Assembly (NCBI GenBank): GCA_945787295.1
Contig: CALZHQ010000001.1
Coordinates: 62,001 to 126,000 of the forward strand
Reading direction: 5' to 3'
DNA from: an uncultured Desulfuromonadales bacterium
Lineage (GTDB): Bacteria > Desulfobacterota > Desulfuromonadia > Desulfuromonadales > Geopsychrobacteraceae
Length of the DNA: 64,000 bases
The notes beneath the pieces were generated by a model. That model worked only from the letters and a program-made list of their open reading frames with translations, was not told where the DNA came from and did not search any database. Positions 63,839 to 64,000 of the stretch are shown piece after piece (the stretch's first letter is position 1; each line of letters begins with the position of its first letter). Both the position numbers and the translations under genes were made by a program.

Positions 63839-64000
63839 CTAATCCTTGTCTTTGAGCTGCTGCAGCTGCTTGATGACGCTGCGGCTCTGCTCGCTGCGGG
63901 CGTCCATCTCCTGGAAGATCTGGCCGGCCATTTCCGCAACCGATTCAACGGCCGCTTCAATGTCGCGACTGTCCTGCCGCTGCTGGATCGCAACGTTCGC
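63839..64000 (-). CDS. C-terminal end of an unidentified coiled-coil protein (partial)
   Basis: The frame enters from the right edge on the minus strand and stops at 63839. The 53 residues read SVAEMAGQIFQEMDARSEQSR and end VIKQLQQLKDKD. They are strongly helical and charged. The pattern of heptads and a final I-K-Q-L-Q-L run is like the tail of a methyl-accepting chemotaxis protein, but too little is visible to be sure. Confidence 0.5.
   Translation of the reverse strand, partial: ANVAIQQRQDSRDIEAAVESVAEMAGQIFQEMDARSEQSRSVIKQLQQLKDKD

Overview
The window reads as the chromosome of a Gram-negative anaerobe of the Desulfuromonadia (Geobacter/Desulfuromonas/Pelobacter relatives). This is inferred from gene content and gene order: a rimP-nusA-ylxR/L7Ae-infB-DUF503-rbfA-nrnA-truB-rpsO-pnp-M16 peptidase-dut run, a DUF4388 (PATAN) protein next to pilT, indolepyruvate:ferredoxin oxidoreductase beside phenylacetate-CoA ligases, tandem XRE-cupin regulators and an FtrD-like/HMA metal operon. 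No rRNA gene is present to fix the taxon. Most of the window is ordinary chromosome. Two tRNA genes are present: Pro-GGG and Leu-GAG.

Layout. 1-4.4 kb is a loose accessory stretch: the end of a radical SAM/SPASM protein, a DUF2750 protein, a cation/proton antiporter, a secreted NHL-repeat protein and an exported histidine phosphatase. 4.4-5.6 kb holds a ferredoxin-type aldo/keto reductase broken by a one-base frameshift, and tRNA-Pro with its own promoter and terminator. 5.6-11.3 kb is a minus-strand operon iorA-iorB-paaK-ACT-paaK for aryl pyruvate/aryl acetate metabolism, interrupted by a noncoding inverted-repeat element. 11.4-17.7 kb carries Ppx/GppA, a Na/Pi cotransporter, a lipoprotein, a cyclic-nucleotide-binding protein, two OmpA-type envelope proteins and a gamma carbonic anhydrase. 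17.9-19.5 kb has an HU/IHF protein and two paralogous XRE-cupin regulators. These face bioB-bioD (19.67-21.37 kb), which lie behind a near-perfect BirA operator.

21.4-25.3 kb is a six-gene metal-handling operon: HMA/SurA-like protein, FtrD-like protein, MacB-type permease and ATPase, and two small zinc-ribbon membrane proteins. It is followed by an orphan hybrid histidine kinase (25.5-28.9 kb), a GspB/ExeA-like pair, an alpha-glucan phosphorylase, secG, tRNA-Leu with an odd tRNA-derived hairpin-rich element behind it, a DUF4388 protein and pilT. From 37.2 kb to 62.1 kb the minus strand carries housekeeping genes. These run from mutS through the amidase, glnD, xerD, apgM, holC, rsmE and trmJ into the nusA-infB-pnp super-operon and on to dut, a DUF493 protein, Sua5 and a small Cys-tailed protein. 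The end of the window has a hypothetical protein, a FieF-type cation efflux protein and the C-terminus of a truncated coiled-coil gene.

Most unusual points. (1) A 26-bp direct repeat of the tRNA-Leu 3' end brackets about 170 bp of hairpins that end in a tRNA-like acceptor minihelix. (2) The HMA/FtrD/MacB/zinc-ribbon operon has a candidate double operator upstream. (3) bioB and the aldo/keto reductase each show a one-base frameshift near the 3' end, which could be real or sequence error. (4) A promoter plus terminator-shaped hairpin sits directly before rimP, and a long nested hairpin sits before pnp. Both suggest RNA-level control of the translation/RNA-decay super-operon. No CRISPR array, prophage, insertion sequence or secondary-metabolite cluster was seen.
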